Assembly: GCA_040880305.1 (NCBI GenBank)
Contig: JBBDIP010000023.1
Span: 1-34,324, forward strand
From: JBBDIP01 sp040880305
GTDB taxonomy: Bacteria; Bacillota; Sulfobacillia; Fermentithermobacillales; Fermentithermobacillaceae
Reading direction: 5' to 3'
Length of the DNA stretch: 34,324 bases
Shown: piece by piece, positions 14,832 through 23,152 of the stretch
Position numbering within the stretch: the first letter of the stretch is position 1
How the letters are laid out: every line of letters starts with the position of its first letter
The notes under the pieces: model-generated
Database searches by the model: none
What the model saw: the letters and a program-made list of their open reading frames with translations, nothing else
Told to the model about the DNA's origin: nothing
Program-made: the position numbers and the translations under genes

Positions 14832-15860
14832 GTGTCGCGACCTGCCAGTGAACTTACATTGCTCGCCGCGAATGCGGGCGCGAGCGGTCCGGAGCCGGTC
14901 CTTAGCGTCCGCGACCTTCGCGTCCACTTCTTCACGGATCAGGGAGTTGTCCGCGCTGTGGACGGCGTCAGCCTGCACGTGAAGCCCCATGAGACCATGG
15001 CCCTGGTCGGGGAATCCGGCTGCGGCAAGACTGTAGCTGCCGGGGCAATGATGCGGTTGGTGCGCCATCCCGGCAGGATCGTCTCGGGCAAGGTCGTCTT
15101 TTCGGGGGAGGACATCCTCTCGCTGCCCGAGAGCCGCCTCCGTAAGGCCAGGGGCCGGGACATAGCGATGATCTTCCAGGAGCCGATGTCCTCGCTTAAC
15201 CCAGCCTTCACGATTGGATGGCAGATAGCCGAGGTTATCCGGCTGCATCACGGGCTTGACCAGGGCAAGGCACAGACGAAGGCCATCGAGATGCTGGATG
15301 TGGTCAGGATCCCCGAGGCAGCGAAAAGATTCCACCAGTACCCCCACGAACTGTCGGGCGGCATGAAGCAGCGCGTCATGATAGCGATAGCGCTGTCCTG
15401 CCGCCCGCGCCTGCTTATTGCCGACGAACCCACAGCGTCGCTTGATGTCACCATCCAGGCCCAGATCCTCGAACTCATGAAGCAACTGAAGCGTGAGACG
15501 GGCGGCACGCTGCTCCTCATTACGCACTCGCTGGGGGTCGTGGCCGAGATGGCCGACAGGATGGCCGTCATGTACGCGGGGCAGGTGGTGGAGGTGGGGA
15601 CTGTCAGGGAGTTGTTCGCGGAGCCCCGTCATCCCTACACCCAGGGACTGATTCGGTCGGTGGCGGGACTGGAGGGAGGAGCGTTGTGCCTGGCGGTCAT
15701 CCCCGGCAATCCGCCGGACCCGTCCAACCCTCCAAAGGGCTGTCGCTTCGAGCCCAGGTGCGAGTATCGGAGTCCAAAGTGCGGCGAGGAGATGCCGGAA
15801 CTCTATTCGCCCAGCGATGGGCGGTGGGTGAGATGTTTTGAGGCTGAAGCAGAGCGATAG
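14832..15860 (+). CDS. oppD: Peptide ABC transporter ATP-binding protein OppD/DppD
   Basis: GTG 14832 follows GGGGGGAGG with close spacing; the product is 342 residues. Walker A is VGESGCGKT, Q-loop IFQEPMSSLNP, signature ELSGGMKQRVMIAIAL, Walker B LLIADEPTASLDV, H-loop LLITHSLGVV. The C-terminal oligopeptide-transport domain has PHPYTQGLIRSV-type sequence and the cysteines of GCRFEPRCEYRSPKC, an iron-sulfur or zinc motif in Opp/Dpp ATPases. It leads an operon in the unusual order D-A-B-C-F. The last codons (EAEAER) and the stop codon lie within hairpin 1 of the intergenic repeat, copy B. Confidence 0.93.
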   Translation: MSRPASELTLLAANAGASGPEPVLSVRDLRVHFFTDQGVVRAVDGVSLHVKPHETMALVGESGCGKTVAAGAMMRLVRHPGRIVSGKVVFSGEDILSLPESRLRKARGRDIAMIFQEPMSSLNPAFTIGWQIAEVIRLHHGLDQGKAQTKAIEMLDVVRIPEAAKRFHQYPHELSGGMKQRVMIAIALSCRPRLLIADEPTASLDVTIQAQILELMKQLKRETGGTLLLITHSLGVVAEMADRMAVMYAGQVVEVGTVRELFAEPRHPYTQGLIRSVAGLEGGALCLAVIPGNPPDPSNPPKGCRFEPRCEYRSPKCGEEMPELYSPSDGRWVRCFEAEAER

Positions 15861-15932
15861 CGGCGCTTTAGCCGCGTCGCAAACAAGGGCGAAGCCCTTG
15901 CGAGATGACATTCGACTTCCTATTGTTCAGTA
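15843..15932 (+). repeat. Two-hairpin intergenic repeat, copy B
   Basis: This is the counterpart of 7109-7197. Hairpin 1 has stem GCTGAAGC/GCTTTAGC (15843-15850 and 15865-15872, one G-U pair) around the same loop AGAGCGATAGCGGC. Hairpin 2 has stem CAAGGGC/GCCCTTG (15884-15890 and 15894-15900) with loop GAA. The same tail GCGAGATGACATTC and ATTGTT follows. The stems differ from copy A but remain paired. The element supplies the oppD stop codon and fills the gap before oppA. Confidence 0.85.
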
Positions 15933-15950
15933 GCTATGGGAGGCGATCTG

Positions 15951-17471
15951 GTGAGTAGAACCAAGTGGTCAATCCCGCTCGCGCTGGTCATCGTCCTTGC
16001 GCTTGCGGCAGGGGCGCTTTCAGGGTGCGGCGGTAAGGCGCAAGAGTCGGCGGCAAAGCCGGCAAGCATCACAATCGCGCTGCAAGGGGAGCCCACGACG
16101 CTTGACCCGCAGTACGCGGACGACGGTAACATGCATCCGGTGACGGAGAACGTGTTTGAGACCTTGCTCCAGTTGGACGGCAAGACGCTCCAGGTGAAGT
16201 CGTGCCTGGCCACTGCCTACCAGCGCACAGGAGAAAACACCTGGCGGTTTACCTTGAGACAGGGCGTCACGTTCCACAACGGCGATCCCCTCACAGCCGA
16301 GGACGTTGTCTTCAGCGTAAACCGCATAATCGACCCTGCCTACAAATCGCAGGTGGTGGGCAACGTCGCAACGATAGTTAAGGCGGTCAAGGTCAACGAC
16401 AAGACGGTCGACATATTGACGACCGGTCCCGACCCTTTACTGCCGATGAGGATGACCCTTCTCCACATCATGAACCAGAAGGCCGTGACAGCTGCCGGCG
16501 ACAAGGTGGTCACGACTCCGGTGGGGACCGGACCCTACAAGTTAAACCAGTGGAACCGCGGAGTGTCCTTGACACTGGACGCCTTCCCAGATTACTGGGG
16601 CGCCAAGCCCTCCATTACGGCGGCGACCTATCGCTTCATCCAGGAGGACGCCACCAGGCTAGCGGCTGTCAAGGCGGGAGAGGTGGACCTCAGCGTCAAC
16701 ATGCTGCCTGAGTACACCAAGGAGCTCCCGCAGGTCAAATCGGGTGACGGCCTCGAGTTCTACTTCATACGGCTCTCCCAGTTCAAGGGGATAATGAAGG
16801 ACCCGAGGATCCGCCTGGCCGCGTGCTACGCGATCGACAAGGACTCGTTGGTCAAGAACCTCTTCCAGGGTTACGCCGCTGCCGCGCAGGGACAATTGCT
16901 GAAGCCCGGCTACGTCGGCTTCAACAAGGAGCTAAAGCCGTATCCCTACGACCCTGAGAAGGCTAAAGCGCTGCTTAAGGAAGCGGAGTACAACGGCGAA
17001 AAGATCCAATTGGTCTCCGAACGCGGGCGTTGGCTAAAAGATACCGAGATTTCCGAAGCTGTCGCGGATATGCTGCGCTCCGTGGGGTTCAACGTCCAGC
17101 TGACGTTCCTGTCGTTCCAGGAGTGGCTGGCGACCCTGTTCGACGCGACACGCGCTCCCGACATGCAGTTCAGCTCCCACAGCAACCCGATGTTTGACGC
17201 GGATAGGACCTTCACATCCTGTCTTGCGAGCACCGGCACCCAATCCACCTACCACGATCCGGTACTCGACGACCTCATAACCCAGGCCAGGACCGAACTC
17301 GACCCGGCCAAGAGGCAGGCGACCTACGAGAAAATCGGCAAGACGGCCTACGATGATCCGGCGTGGATATCGCTGGTCAACGTCAAGGACATCTACGGAC
17401 TGTCGACGCGGGTGAACTGGGAACCGAGACAGGACGGCCGGATCATCCTATCCGAGATCATTCTGAAGTAG
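15951..17471 (+). CDS. oppA: Peptide ABC transporter substrate-binding lipoprotein
   Basis: GTG 15951 is preferred over ATG 15936, since GGGAGGCGA lies 6 nt before it and would otherwise be inside the gene. The 506-residue product starts with a lipoprotein signal (MSRTKWSIPLALVIVLALAAGALSGC is split as a basic start, hydrophobic core and lipobox LSGC). The mature protein is a family 5 solute-binding protein: IALQGEPTTLDPQYADDG, AEDVVFSVNRI, VGTGPYKLNQW and YPYDPEKAKALLKEA. It would sit on the outer face of the membrane and deliver peptides or related compounds to the permease encoded downstream. Confidence 0.92.
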   Translation: MSRTKWSIPLALVIVLALAAGALSGCGGKAQESAAKPASITIALQGEPTTLDPQYADDGNMHPVTENVFETLLQLDGKTLQVKSCLATAYQRTGENTWRFTLRQGVTFHNGDPLTAEDVVFSVNRIIDPAYKSQVVGNVATIVKAVKVNDKTVDILTTGPDPLLPMRMTLLHIMNQKAVTAAGDKVVTTPVGTGPYKLNQWNRGVSLTLDAFPDYWGAKPSITAATYRFIQEDATRLAAVKAGEVDLSVNMLPEYTKELPQVKSGDGLEFYFIRLSQFKGIMKDPRIRLAACYAIDKDSLVKNLFQGYAAAAQGQLLKPGYVGFNKELKPYPYDPEKAKALLKEAEYNGEKIQLVSERGRWLKDTEISEAVADMLRSVGFNVQLTFLSFQEWLATLFDATRAPDMQFSSHSNPMFDADRTFTSCLASTGTQSTYHDPVLDDLITQARTELDPAKRQATYEKIGKTAYDDPAWISLVNVKDIYGLSTRVNWEPRQDGRIILSEIILK

Positions 17472-17514
17472 GCCGGGACGGCTTCGCGAATCGACGGATG
17501 AGTGGAGGGGCGAT

Positions 17515-18432
17515 ATGGGCAGGTACGTAGCAATTCGACTGGCTTTCACCGTGCTAGTGATCATAGGAGTCTCGCTGTTGGTCTTCTGCGTGACTCACAT
17601 GATCGGCAGTCCGGTGGACATCATGCTCCCGCTCCAGGCCACCGCCGAACAAAGGGCGGCGATGGAACACAAGCTGGGCCTCGACCGCCCTATCCTGGTC
17701 CAACTGGGTGACTTCCTCCGCGATATGGTGAAGGGGGACTTCGGCGAATCCTGGTGGCAGAGAGAACCTGCACTGGAACTGGTACTGAGGAGGATGCCGG
17801 CCACGCTGATGCTGGTCGCGCTGTCGTTCGGCCTTTCCATTCTCGTGGCCCTTCCTCTGGGAGTCGTCGCCGCCACCAGGCCGGGGTCGACCCTGGATCG
17901 GGGGCTGACCGGCTTCTCTTTGGTTGGGGTGTGCCTGCCCGGCTTCTGGGTCGGACTCATCTTGGTGATGTTGTTCGCGGTGCGCCTTGGCTGGTTCTAC
18001 ACGAGCGGCTTCGGTACCTGGCGCCACGTGGTGCTCCCAATGATCACGTTGGCCATCTTGCCGGCCGGCCACCTTGCCCAGATAACTCGGTTTGCGATGC
18101 TGGACCAGTTGAACCAGCAGTACATCATGGTCGCGAGGGCCAAAGGCGTATCCGAGACCAAGATCGTACTGGTCCACGCCCTCAAGAATGCCTCGACCGC
18201 GATAGTGACCATGGCGGGAGTGGACTTCGGCAAGACGCTGGCGACCTCCAGCGCCGCAGTTGAGGTGGTATTCGGGTGGCCGGGGTTTGGCTCGCTCCTC
18301 ATTGAGACTGTCAACCGGCAGGACTTTCCGCTGCTCCAGGCATGCGTGTTCGTGGTGGCTGTCATAATCTGCCTGGTCAACCTGGCGGTCGACCTCTCCT
18401 ACGGGTTGTTTGACCCGAGGATCAAGTACTGA
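17515..18432 (+). CDS. oppB: Peptide ABC transporter permease OppB/DppB
   Basis: 305 residues, starting ATG 17515 after GGAGGGGCG. The N-terminus YVAIRLAFTVLVIIGVSLLVFCVTH is the first membrane helix; five further helices follow. The family landmarks are LGLDRPILVQLGDFL, the periplasmic region before LRRMPATLMLVALSF, and the ATPase-coupling EAA loop RAKGVSETKIVLVHALKNA. The C-terminus is DLSYGLFDPRIKY, typical of OppB. Its TGA overlaps the first base of the next ATG (TGATG), giving translational coupling. Confidence 0.94.
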   Translation: MGRYVAIRLAFTVLVIIGVSLLVFCVTHMIGSPVDIMLPLQATAEQRAAMEHKLGLDRPILVQLGDFLRDMVKGDFGESWWQREPALELVLRRMPATLMLVALSFGLSILVALPLGVVAATRPGSTLDRGLTGFSLVGVCLPGFWVGLILVMLFAVRLGWFYTSGFGTWRHVVLPMITLAILPAGHLAQITRFAMLDQLNQQYIMVARAKGVSETKIVLVHALKNASTAIVTMAGVDFGKTLATSSAAVEVVFGWPGFGSLLIETVNRQDFPLLQACVFVVAVIICLVNLAVDLSYGLFDPRIKY

Positions 18433-19310
18433 TGGGGGCTGACGAGATGATCCACAAGGGCTTCATCCGCAGGATGGCCAGAAAAGACCCACTGGCGCTG
18501 GGCGCGTTGATCTTCTTGTGCTGCATCGTGATGGTTTCGCTCGCAGCCCCCTGGATTGCCCCGCGAGGAGAGGCCGCCGGCCATCTGGCGGACCGGCTGC
18601 TGCCCCCGTCTCTGCCAAAGGACGGCGCGCGCGCGCACCTTTTGGGGACTGACCAGCAGGGGAGGGACGTCCTCTCGCGCCTAATCTGGGGCGGGCGGGT
18701 GTCGCTGACCGTCGGGTTCACGGTAGTCGCGGTGGCCGGGGCCTTCGGGACCCTCATGGGCCTCATATCCGGGTACTTCGGCGGCGTGACCGACATGGCC
18801 ATCATGAGGGTGGTGGACGTCCAGTCGTCCTTCCCCGGTCTCCTGGTGGCCCTGACGTTTGTCATGGTGCTGGGGCCGGGCGAACGCAACCTCATATACG
18901 CTCTGACGTTCAACGGGTGGATGATCCACGCGCGGATGGCCCGCAGCCAGGTGCTTACGGTGAGGGAGTCCAGCATGGTGGAGGCCCTGCGGGCCATCGG
19001 GTGCAGCAGCAGGCAGATCCTGTTCGGACACATACTGCCCAACGTATTCTCGCCGCTCATCACGACCTATGTCCTGGAAATCGCCCACATGATCATGGCC
19101 GAGTGCACCATGAGTTTCCTGGGTTACGGGATACAGCCTCCGCAGGCGTCGTGGGGTCTCATGATCGGCGAGGGTCGGCAGTACATCACCAGCGCGGGCT
19201 GGCTGGTCACGCTCCCAGGCCTGCTTATCGCGTGTACGGTGCTGTCACTGAACCTGGTTGGGAACTACATCAGGAGTGAACTCGACCCGACCGGACGCAG
19301 TCGAAGTTGA
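18432..19310 (+). CDS. oppC: Peptide ABC transporter permease OppC/DppC
   Basis: 292 residues from ATG 18432, which overlaps the oppB stop by one base; ATG 18447 (MIHKGFIRRM), with GGGGG upstream, is an equally possible start. Landmarks are RKDPLALGALIFL (first helix), HLLGTDQQGRDVLSRLIWGGRVSL, MRVVDVQSSFPGLL, the EAA loop VEALRAIGCSSRQILFGHILPN, and SFLGYGIQPPQASWGLMI near the C-terminus. It is the second membrane subunit of the transporter. Confidence 0.94.
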   Translation: MGADEMIHKGFIRRMARKDPLALGALIFLCCIVMVSLAAPWIAPRGEAAGHLADRLLPPSLPKDGARAHLLGTDQQGRDVLSRLIWGGRVSLTVGFTVVAVAGAFGTLMGLISGYFGGVTDMAIMRVVDVQSSFPGLLVALTFVMVLGPGERNLIYALTFNGWMIHARMARSQVLTVRESSMVEALRAIGCSSRQILFGHILPNVFSPLITTYVLEIAHMIMAECTMSFLGYGIQPPQASWGLMIGEGRQYITSAGWLVTLPGLLIACTVLSLNLVGNYIRSELDPTGRSRS

Positions 19311-19330
19311 GCCCGGCGGAGGTGGATCAT

Positions 19331-20296
19331 TTGACAGCCCCCATCCTGCAAGTGGCGCACTTGGTCAAGCATTTCCCAGTTAGAGGCGGCATGCTGTCCA
19401 GGACCCACCTGTCCGTGAGGGCCGTGGATGGCGTGAGTTTCTCCGTCCAGCGTGGCGAAACTTTCGGTCTTGTGGGCGAGAGCGGCTGCGGCAAGACTAC
19501 TACCGGGCGAGTGGTCCTTCGCCTGATCGAGCCGACCGCAGGCCACGCCTACTTTGAAGGCACCGACATCTGGGGATTGAAACCGTCGGAGGTCAAGCCC
19601 TTCCGCGCCCGGCTCCAGGTGGTCTTTCAGGACGCTTTCAGTTCCTTTGACCCGCGACGGACCGTCGGCAACATCGTCGGCGAGCCGCTCCGCGTCCACT
19701 CCCTGGGATCCCCAAAGGAACGGGCGGATAGAGTCAGGGACCTCCTCCACCTGGTCGGACTCGGTCCTGAACTGGCGAACGAGTACCCGCACTCGTTGTC
19801 CAGCGGCCAGAAGCAGTGCACCGGCATCGCGCGAGCGCTTGCCCTGAACCCCCGATTTCTAGTGTGCGACGAGCCGGTGTCCAACCTGGATGTCCTGGTC
19901 CGAGCACAGGTTCTGAACCTGCTAAGGCGCCTGCAGAGGGAGATGGGCCTGACCTTCCTCTTCATCGCCCACGATATGAGCGTCGTGCGGTTCATCTCCG
20001 ACCGCGTGGGCGTCATGTACCTGGGCCTGATCGTCGAAACTGCCAGCAAAGACGACCTTTTCGCCCAGCCGCTTCATCCGTACACCGTGGCGCTCCTGTC
20101 CGCCGTGCCGGTGCCGGATCCCGAGCGCGTCATCCACCGCGAACTGCTGGAAGGCGACGTCCCCAGTCCCGTCACCCCACCGCCGGGATGCCGGTTCCAT
20201 ACCAGGTGCTCTCGCGCCAGGCCCATCTGCTCCGAGGTCGAGCCCCTGCTCAGGGAGGTCGCACCTGGCCACGAGGTTGCGTGCCATTTGGTGTGA
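19331..20296 (+). CDS. oppF: Peptide ABC transporter ATP-binding protein OppF/DppF
   Basis: TTG 19331 is chosen because GGAGGTGGATC, a nearly ideal SD, precedes it by 8 nt; the product is 321 residues. Walker A is VGESGCGKT, Q-loop VVFQDAFSSFDPR, Walker B FLVCDEPVSNLDV, H-loop FIAHDMSVV, and the C-terminal motif GCRFHTRCSRARPIC. The signature is LSSGQKQCTGIARAL where the usual OppF sequence is SGGQRQRIGIARAL, so one of the two signature glycines is Ser and a conserved Arg is Cys; the D-loop is SNLD rather than SALD. Other motifs are intact, so it is probably functional with altered kinetics, or beginning to decay. Confidence 0.93.
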   Translation: MTAPILQVAHLVKHFPVRGGMLSRTHLSVRAVDGVSFSVQRGETFGLVGESGCGKTTTGRVVLRLIEPTAGHAYFEGTDIWGLKPSEVKPFRARLQVVFQDAFSSFDPRRTVGNIVGEPLRVHSLGSPKERADRVRDLLHLVGLGPELANEYPHSLSSGQKQCTGIARALALNPRFLVCDEPVSNLDVLVRAQVLNLLRRLQREMGLTFLFIAHDMSVVRFISDRVGVMYLGLIVETASKDDLFAQPLHPYTVALLSAVPVPDPERVIHRELLEGDVPSPVTPPPGCRFHTRCSRARPICSEVEPLLREVAPGHEVACHLV

Positions 20297-20396
20297 CGGG
20301 TCTGCAAACTCATCCGAGGTTCATGCACGAAGCGGCGCAAGTTGACGTAATATGTGTCGCGTTATTGCCACTAACCGTGGGGAGAGTGGACGAACC

Positions 20397-20654
20397 ATGA
20401 CCCAGTATCTTAAAGAGATGGCCAGGGACTGCCTCAGGTATGCACGCTCGCCGCACGTCGTAGGAGCCGGGATCGGGGTTAGGTTCCAAAGCGGATGCCC
20501 CGCCGCTGAACCCACGCTGACGCTGCTGGTGGACAGGCCGGTGCCTAGAGAAAGGCTCCTATCCACGGTGAAGTCGGCTAAGGGCAAGGAGAAGGAACCC
20601 GACTTCGACGTGCTCGAGGTTGGCGACGTAAGAGCGCTCAGCAAGCTAGATTAG
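20397..20654 (+). CDS. Small conserved-looking protein, 85 residues
   Basis: ATG 20397 lies about 10 nt after GGGGAGAG. The layout ARSPHVVGAGIGVRFQSG, a middle strand TLTLLVDRPVPRERL and an ending FDVLEVGDV resembles the N-terminal segment of some bacterial trypsin-like (S1) peptidases, where a VVGVGIG-type strand is followed by a ...VEKK.P..EL... strand and DVIEVG. No peptidase domain follows, so this would be a stand-alone copy. The resemblance is by eye only. It lies 100 nt after oppF and may be the last gene of that transcript. Confidence 0.55.
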   Translation: MTQYLKEMARDCLRYARSPHVVGAGIGVRFQSGCPAAEPTLTLLVDRPVPRERLLSTVKSAKGKEKEPDFDVLEVGDVRALSKLD

Positions 20655-20750
20655 CTGGTGCTGGGCGCTGAGGCGCGTCGGGGCGTCAGGGCGCCTGTTG
20701 CTGGAAAAGTCACCCACCGAGTTCTTCGGTAGCGTTGAAAACCAGCACCC

Positions 20751-20869
20751 GCCTGGGGATGCCACTTCCCCGCGCTCGCGCCACCCCGCCTTGGGATGCC
20801 ACATTCCCCCGCAAGTCCGCGCCCACCCCGCCCTGGGGCGCCACATCCCTCGGCAGGTTTGCGCCCCCT
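20751..20869 (+). repeat. Three imperfect GC-rich repeats before the DUF917 gene
   Basis: Three head-to-tail units of about 37, 42 and 40 bp start at 20751, 20788 and 20830. Each begins CCTKGGGRYGCCAC, continues with a C-rich run and ends near GCGCCCACCCC. The units are not coding in any convincing frame. They occupy most of the 287-bp gap between the small protein and DUF917. A regulatory role or simple repeat expansion are both possible. Confidence 0.65.
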
Positions 20870-20941
20870 CAAAGACGAAGCAGTCATCTGAGGCCCAACT
20901 CGCGCGTTGATTTCAATCTTTAATACTGGGGAGGCGTTTCC

Positions 20942-22087
20942 ATGACGCGGCTCAACCTCAACCAAGAATTGCTGGAGTACCTGGTAGTCGGAGGAAGCTT
21001 CTATGGTGGCGGAGGCGGCGGGTCCACCACTTCCGGTCGCGAGATGGGGCGGATGGCCCTCAAACTGGGCGGCCCCCACCTGGTAGAGGTCGGTGACCTG
21101 CCTGACGACGCCCTGCTCTTGACGGTATCGGCCGTGGGGGCACCTGCCGGTGGGGGACCGCACGCCACACCCGCGGATTATGTTAAGACGGTGGAGTTGT
21201 TCCAGCGTCACACCGGCAAGACCGTGTCCGGGTTTATCGCCAACGAATGTGGCGGCCTCGCGACCGTGAACGGGTGGGTCCAGTCGGCGGCGACCGGGCT
21301 CCCTGTGGTGGACGCCCCCTGCAATGGGCGCGCGCATCCCACCGGCGCTATGGGTTCGATGGGGCTGAACCGGGTCGAAGGGTATGTCTCGGAGCAAGTC
21401 GCGGTGGGTGGGAGCCGCGCGGATGGCTCCTACCTTGAGGTTTTCATTCGTGGCAGCGTTGAGAGTGCATCCGGACTGGTCAGAAAGACGGCGGGTCAGG
21501 CAGGCGGGCTGGTTGCGGTTGCGCGGAACCCGGTCACTGTCTCCTATGCCAGGGACCACGCTGCTCCTGGGGCTATTCGTCGCTGCCTAGAAATTGGCCG
21601 AGCCATTGTTGAGGGCCGCAGCAGGTCTGCCCGAGACGCCGTTGAGGGCGCGGCGCTCTCGGCGGGTGGAAGAGTGGCCTGTGCCGGCAAGGTAGTACAT
21701 GCGCACATCGAGTCCGCAGGCGGGTTTGACCTGGGCAAGGTAATTGTGCAGGGATCGGACGCCCTCGTCGAACTGGTCTTCTGCAACGAGTATCTCACAA
21801 TGGAGTCGATTGGTCCGGCCAATGGGGACAACCCTAATGGCGCAGCCAATCCGAAATCGGGGGCCAACCGCCGCCTCGCCACTTTCCCCGACCTAATCAC
21901 CACGCTGGACCTATCCACCGGCCTCCCCGTGACTTCAGCCGAGATACATGCTGGGCAGGAGGTTGCAGTGGTTGTTGTCCCGCGGGGCAGCCTTATCCTT
22001 GGAGCAGGGATGAGGGACAAGGGCCTGTACGCTGACGTTGATCGGGTCACAGGCACGGACCTCGCGAGGTACGTGTTTTCGGAATAG
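20942..22087 (+). CDS. DUF917-family protein (S-methyl thiohydantoin desulfurase-like)
   Basis: 381 residues from ATG 20942 with GGGGAGG upstream. The family mark is an early glycine run, YGGGGGGSTTSGR, followed by VSAVGAPAGGGPHATP, GFIANECGGLATVNGWV and PVVDAPCNGRAHPTGAMGSMGL. The C-terminal part ends with a regulatory-looking VTSAEIHAGQEVAVVVVPRGSLILGAGMRD. Pfam now names this family after S-methyl thiohydantoin desulfurase, and its members often sit near hydantoinase or transporter genes. Here it follows a peptide transporter and precedes DUF1177 and AroM, suggesting use of a hydantoin-like or modified amino acid compound. That role is inference. Confidence 0.85.
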   Translation: MTRLNLNQELLEYLVVGGSFYGGGGGGSTTSGREMGRMALKLGGPHLVEVGDLPDDALLLTVSAVGAPAGGGPHATPADYVKTVELFQRHTGKTVSGFIANECGGLATVNGWVQSAATGLPVVDAPCNGRAHPTGAMGSMGLNRVEGYVSEQVAVGGSRADGSYLEVFIRGSVESASGLVRKTAGQAGGLVAVARNPVTVSYARDHAAPGAIRRCLEIGRAIVEGRSRSARDAVEGAALSAGGRVACAGKVVHAHIESAGGFDLGKVIVQGSDALVELVFCNEYLTMESIGPANGDNPNGAANPKSGANRRLATFPDLITTLDLSTGLPVTSAEIHAGQEVAVVVVPRGSLILGAGMRDKGLYADVDRVTGTDLARYVFSE

Positions 22088-22127
22088 AAAGCGTTCTGAC
22101 GAGTGGAGGGTTCTTGGGAGTAAAGGT

Positions 22128-22145
22128 GGGTCGCGTGCGCGACCC
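22128..22145 (+). terminator. Hairpin after DUF917, weak terminator or processing site
   Basis: A perfect 8-bp stem GGGTCGCG/CGCGACCC with a 2-nt loop is followed by TTCCTATC, which is only partly T-rich. It may attenuate rather than fully end transcription between DUF917 and DUF1177. Confidence 0.4.
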
Positions 22146-22176
22146 TTCCTATCAAGTGCTTCGGGAGTGAGCATAT

Positions 22177-23112
22177 GTGACGTTTAGAGCGACCCTTGAT
22201 TCAGTCGCGTTGCTGGACGATCCCCTCGCCGGCGGGCAGGCGGTTGTCTCGGCGGTGCAGGCCCTCGGTCCTTGCGACGCCAAGTGGCAGCAGATAGACG
22301 GCCCGAACGGGCACACCGACTTCGTGAGCATCCTGATCCCCGGTTCATCGGGCAAGACTCGAGGAGGAAGTGCCCCTACGCTGGGGATCATCGGTCGCCT
22401 CGGCGGCGTCGGAGCGCGGCCTGAGATGATCGGCCTGGTATCCGACGGGGACGGCGCCATCTCAGCAGTCGCTGCCGCCCTCAAACTGGCGAGGATGGCT
22501 GGCAGGGGGGACGTCCTGCCCGGCGACGTCATAATCTCCACCCACGTCTGCCCCAACGCTCCGACCCAGCCCCACGAGCCGGTCCCCTTCATGGGCTCGC
22601 CCGTCGACATGGCTACCATGAACAAGCAGGAGGTGGACGCGGCGATGGACGCCGTCCTATCCATCGACACCACCAAAGGCAACAGGGTGGTGAACCATCG
22701 CGGGTTCGCGCTGTCGCCCACGGTCAAGGAGGGTTACATCCTCCGGGTCAGCGACGACCTCCTTGGCATTATGTCAACTACCATGGGGCAGCTCCCAGTC
22801 ACCTATCCCATCACTACGCAGGACATTACCCCATACGGGAACGGGGTCTACCATCTCAACAGCATCCTCCAGCCTGCTACGGCCACGGATGCTCCAATGG
22901 TGGGGGTAGCCATCACCGCTGAGACGGCCGTCCCCGGCTGCGCGACCGGCGCCAGCCACGTGACTGACATCGAGGAGACGGTCAGGTTCGTGGTGGAAGT
23001 GGCGAAGGCCTTCGGAGCAGGGAGATGTTCGTTCTACGACCGGGAGGAGTTCCGCCGGCTGGTGGACCTCTATGGGTCGATGAAGCATCTGCAGACGTTG
23101 GGGAGGGAGTAG
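22177..23112 (+). CDS. DUF1177-family protein
   Basis: 311 residues from GTG 22177, with GGGAG about 9 nt upstream. It matches the DUF1177 family along its length: QQIDGPNGHTDFVSILIPG, LGIIGRLGGVGARPEMIGLVSDGDGAI, PGDVIISTHVCPNAPTQPHEPVPFMGSPVDM, VLSIDTTKGNRVVNHRGFALSPTVKEGYIL. Conserved His, Asp and Asn residues in the central part (THVCPNAP, DTTKGN) suggest an enzyme with a metal or polar active site, but no activity is known for the family. DUF1177, DUF917 and AroM genes are often neighbours, so they probably share a pathway. Confidence 0.87.
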   Translation: MTFRATLDSVALLDDPLAGGQAVVSAVQALGPCDAKWQQIDGPNGHTDFVSILIPGSSGKTRGGSAPTLGIIGRLGGVGARPEMIGLVSDGDGAISAVAAALKLARMAGRGDVLPGDVIISTHVCPNAPTQPHEPVPFMGSPVDMATMNKQEVDAAMDAVLSIDTTKGNRVVNHRGFALSPTVKEGYILRVSDDLLGIMSTTMGQLPVTYPITTQDITPYGNGVYHLNSILQPATATDAPMVGVAITAETAVPGCATGASHVTDIEETVRFVVEVAKAFGAGRCSFYDREEFRRLVDLYGSMKHLQTLGRE

Positions 23113-23152
23113 GGTTCTCGTTGGCGGGGGAGCGGATGAGGTAATTGCGGTG

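Noticed and set aside
14796..15911. Long minus-strand frame opposite oppD
   Set aside because: It is an antisense shadow of a clear ABC transporter ATPase, with no SD and no protein-like motifs.
20651..21559. 302-residue minus-strand frame opposite DUF917
   Set aside because: It is composition-driven in GC-rich DNA; its C-terminal part reads the tandem repeats at 20751-20869 and shows no family motif.
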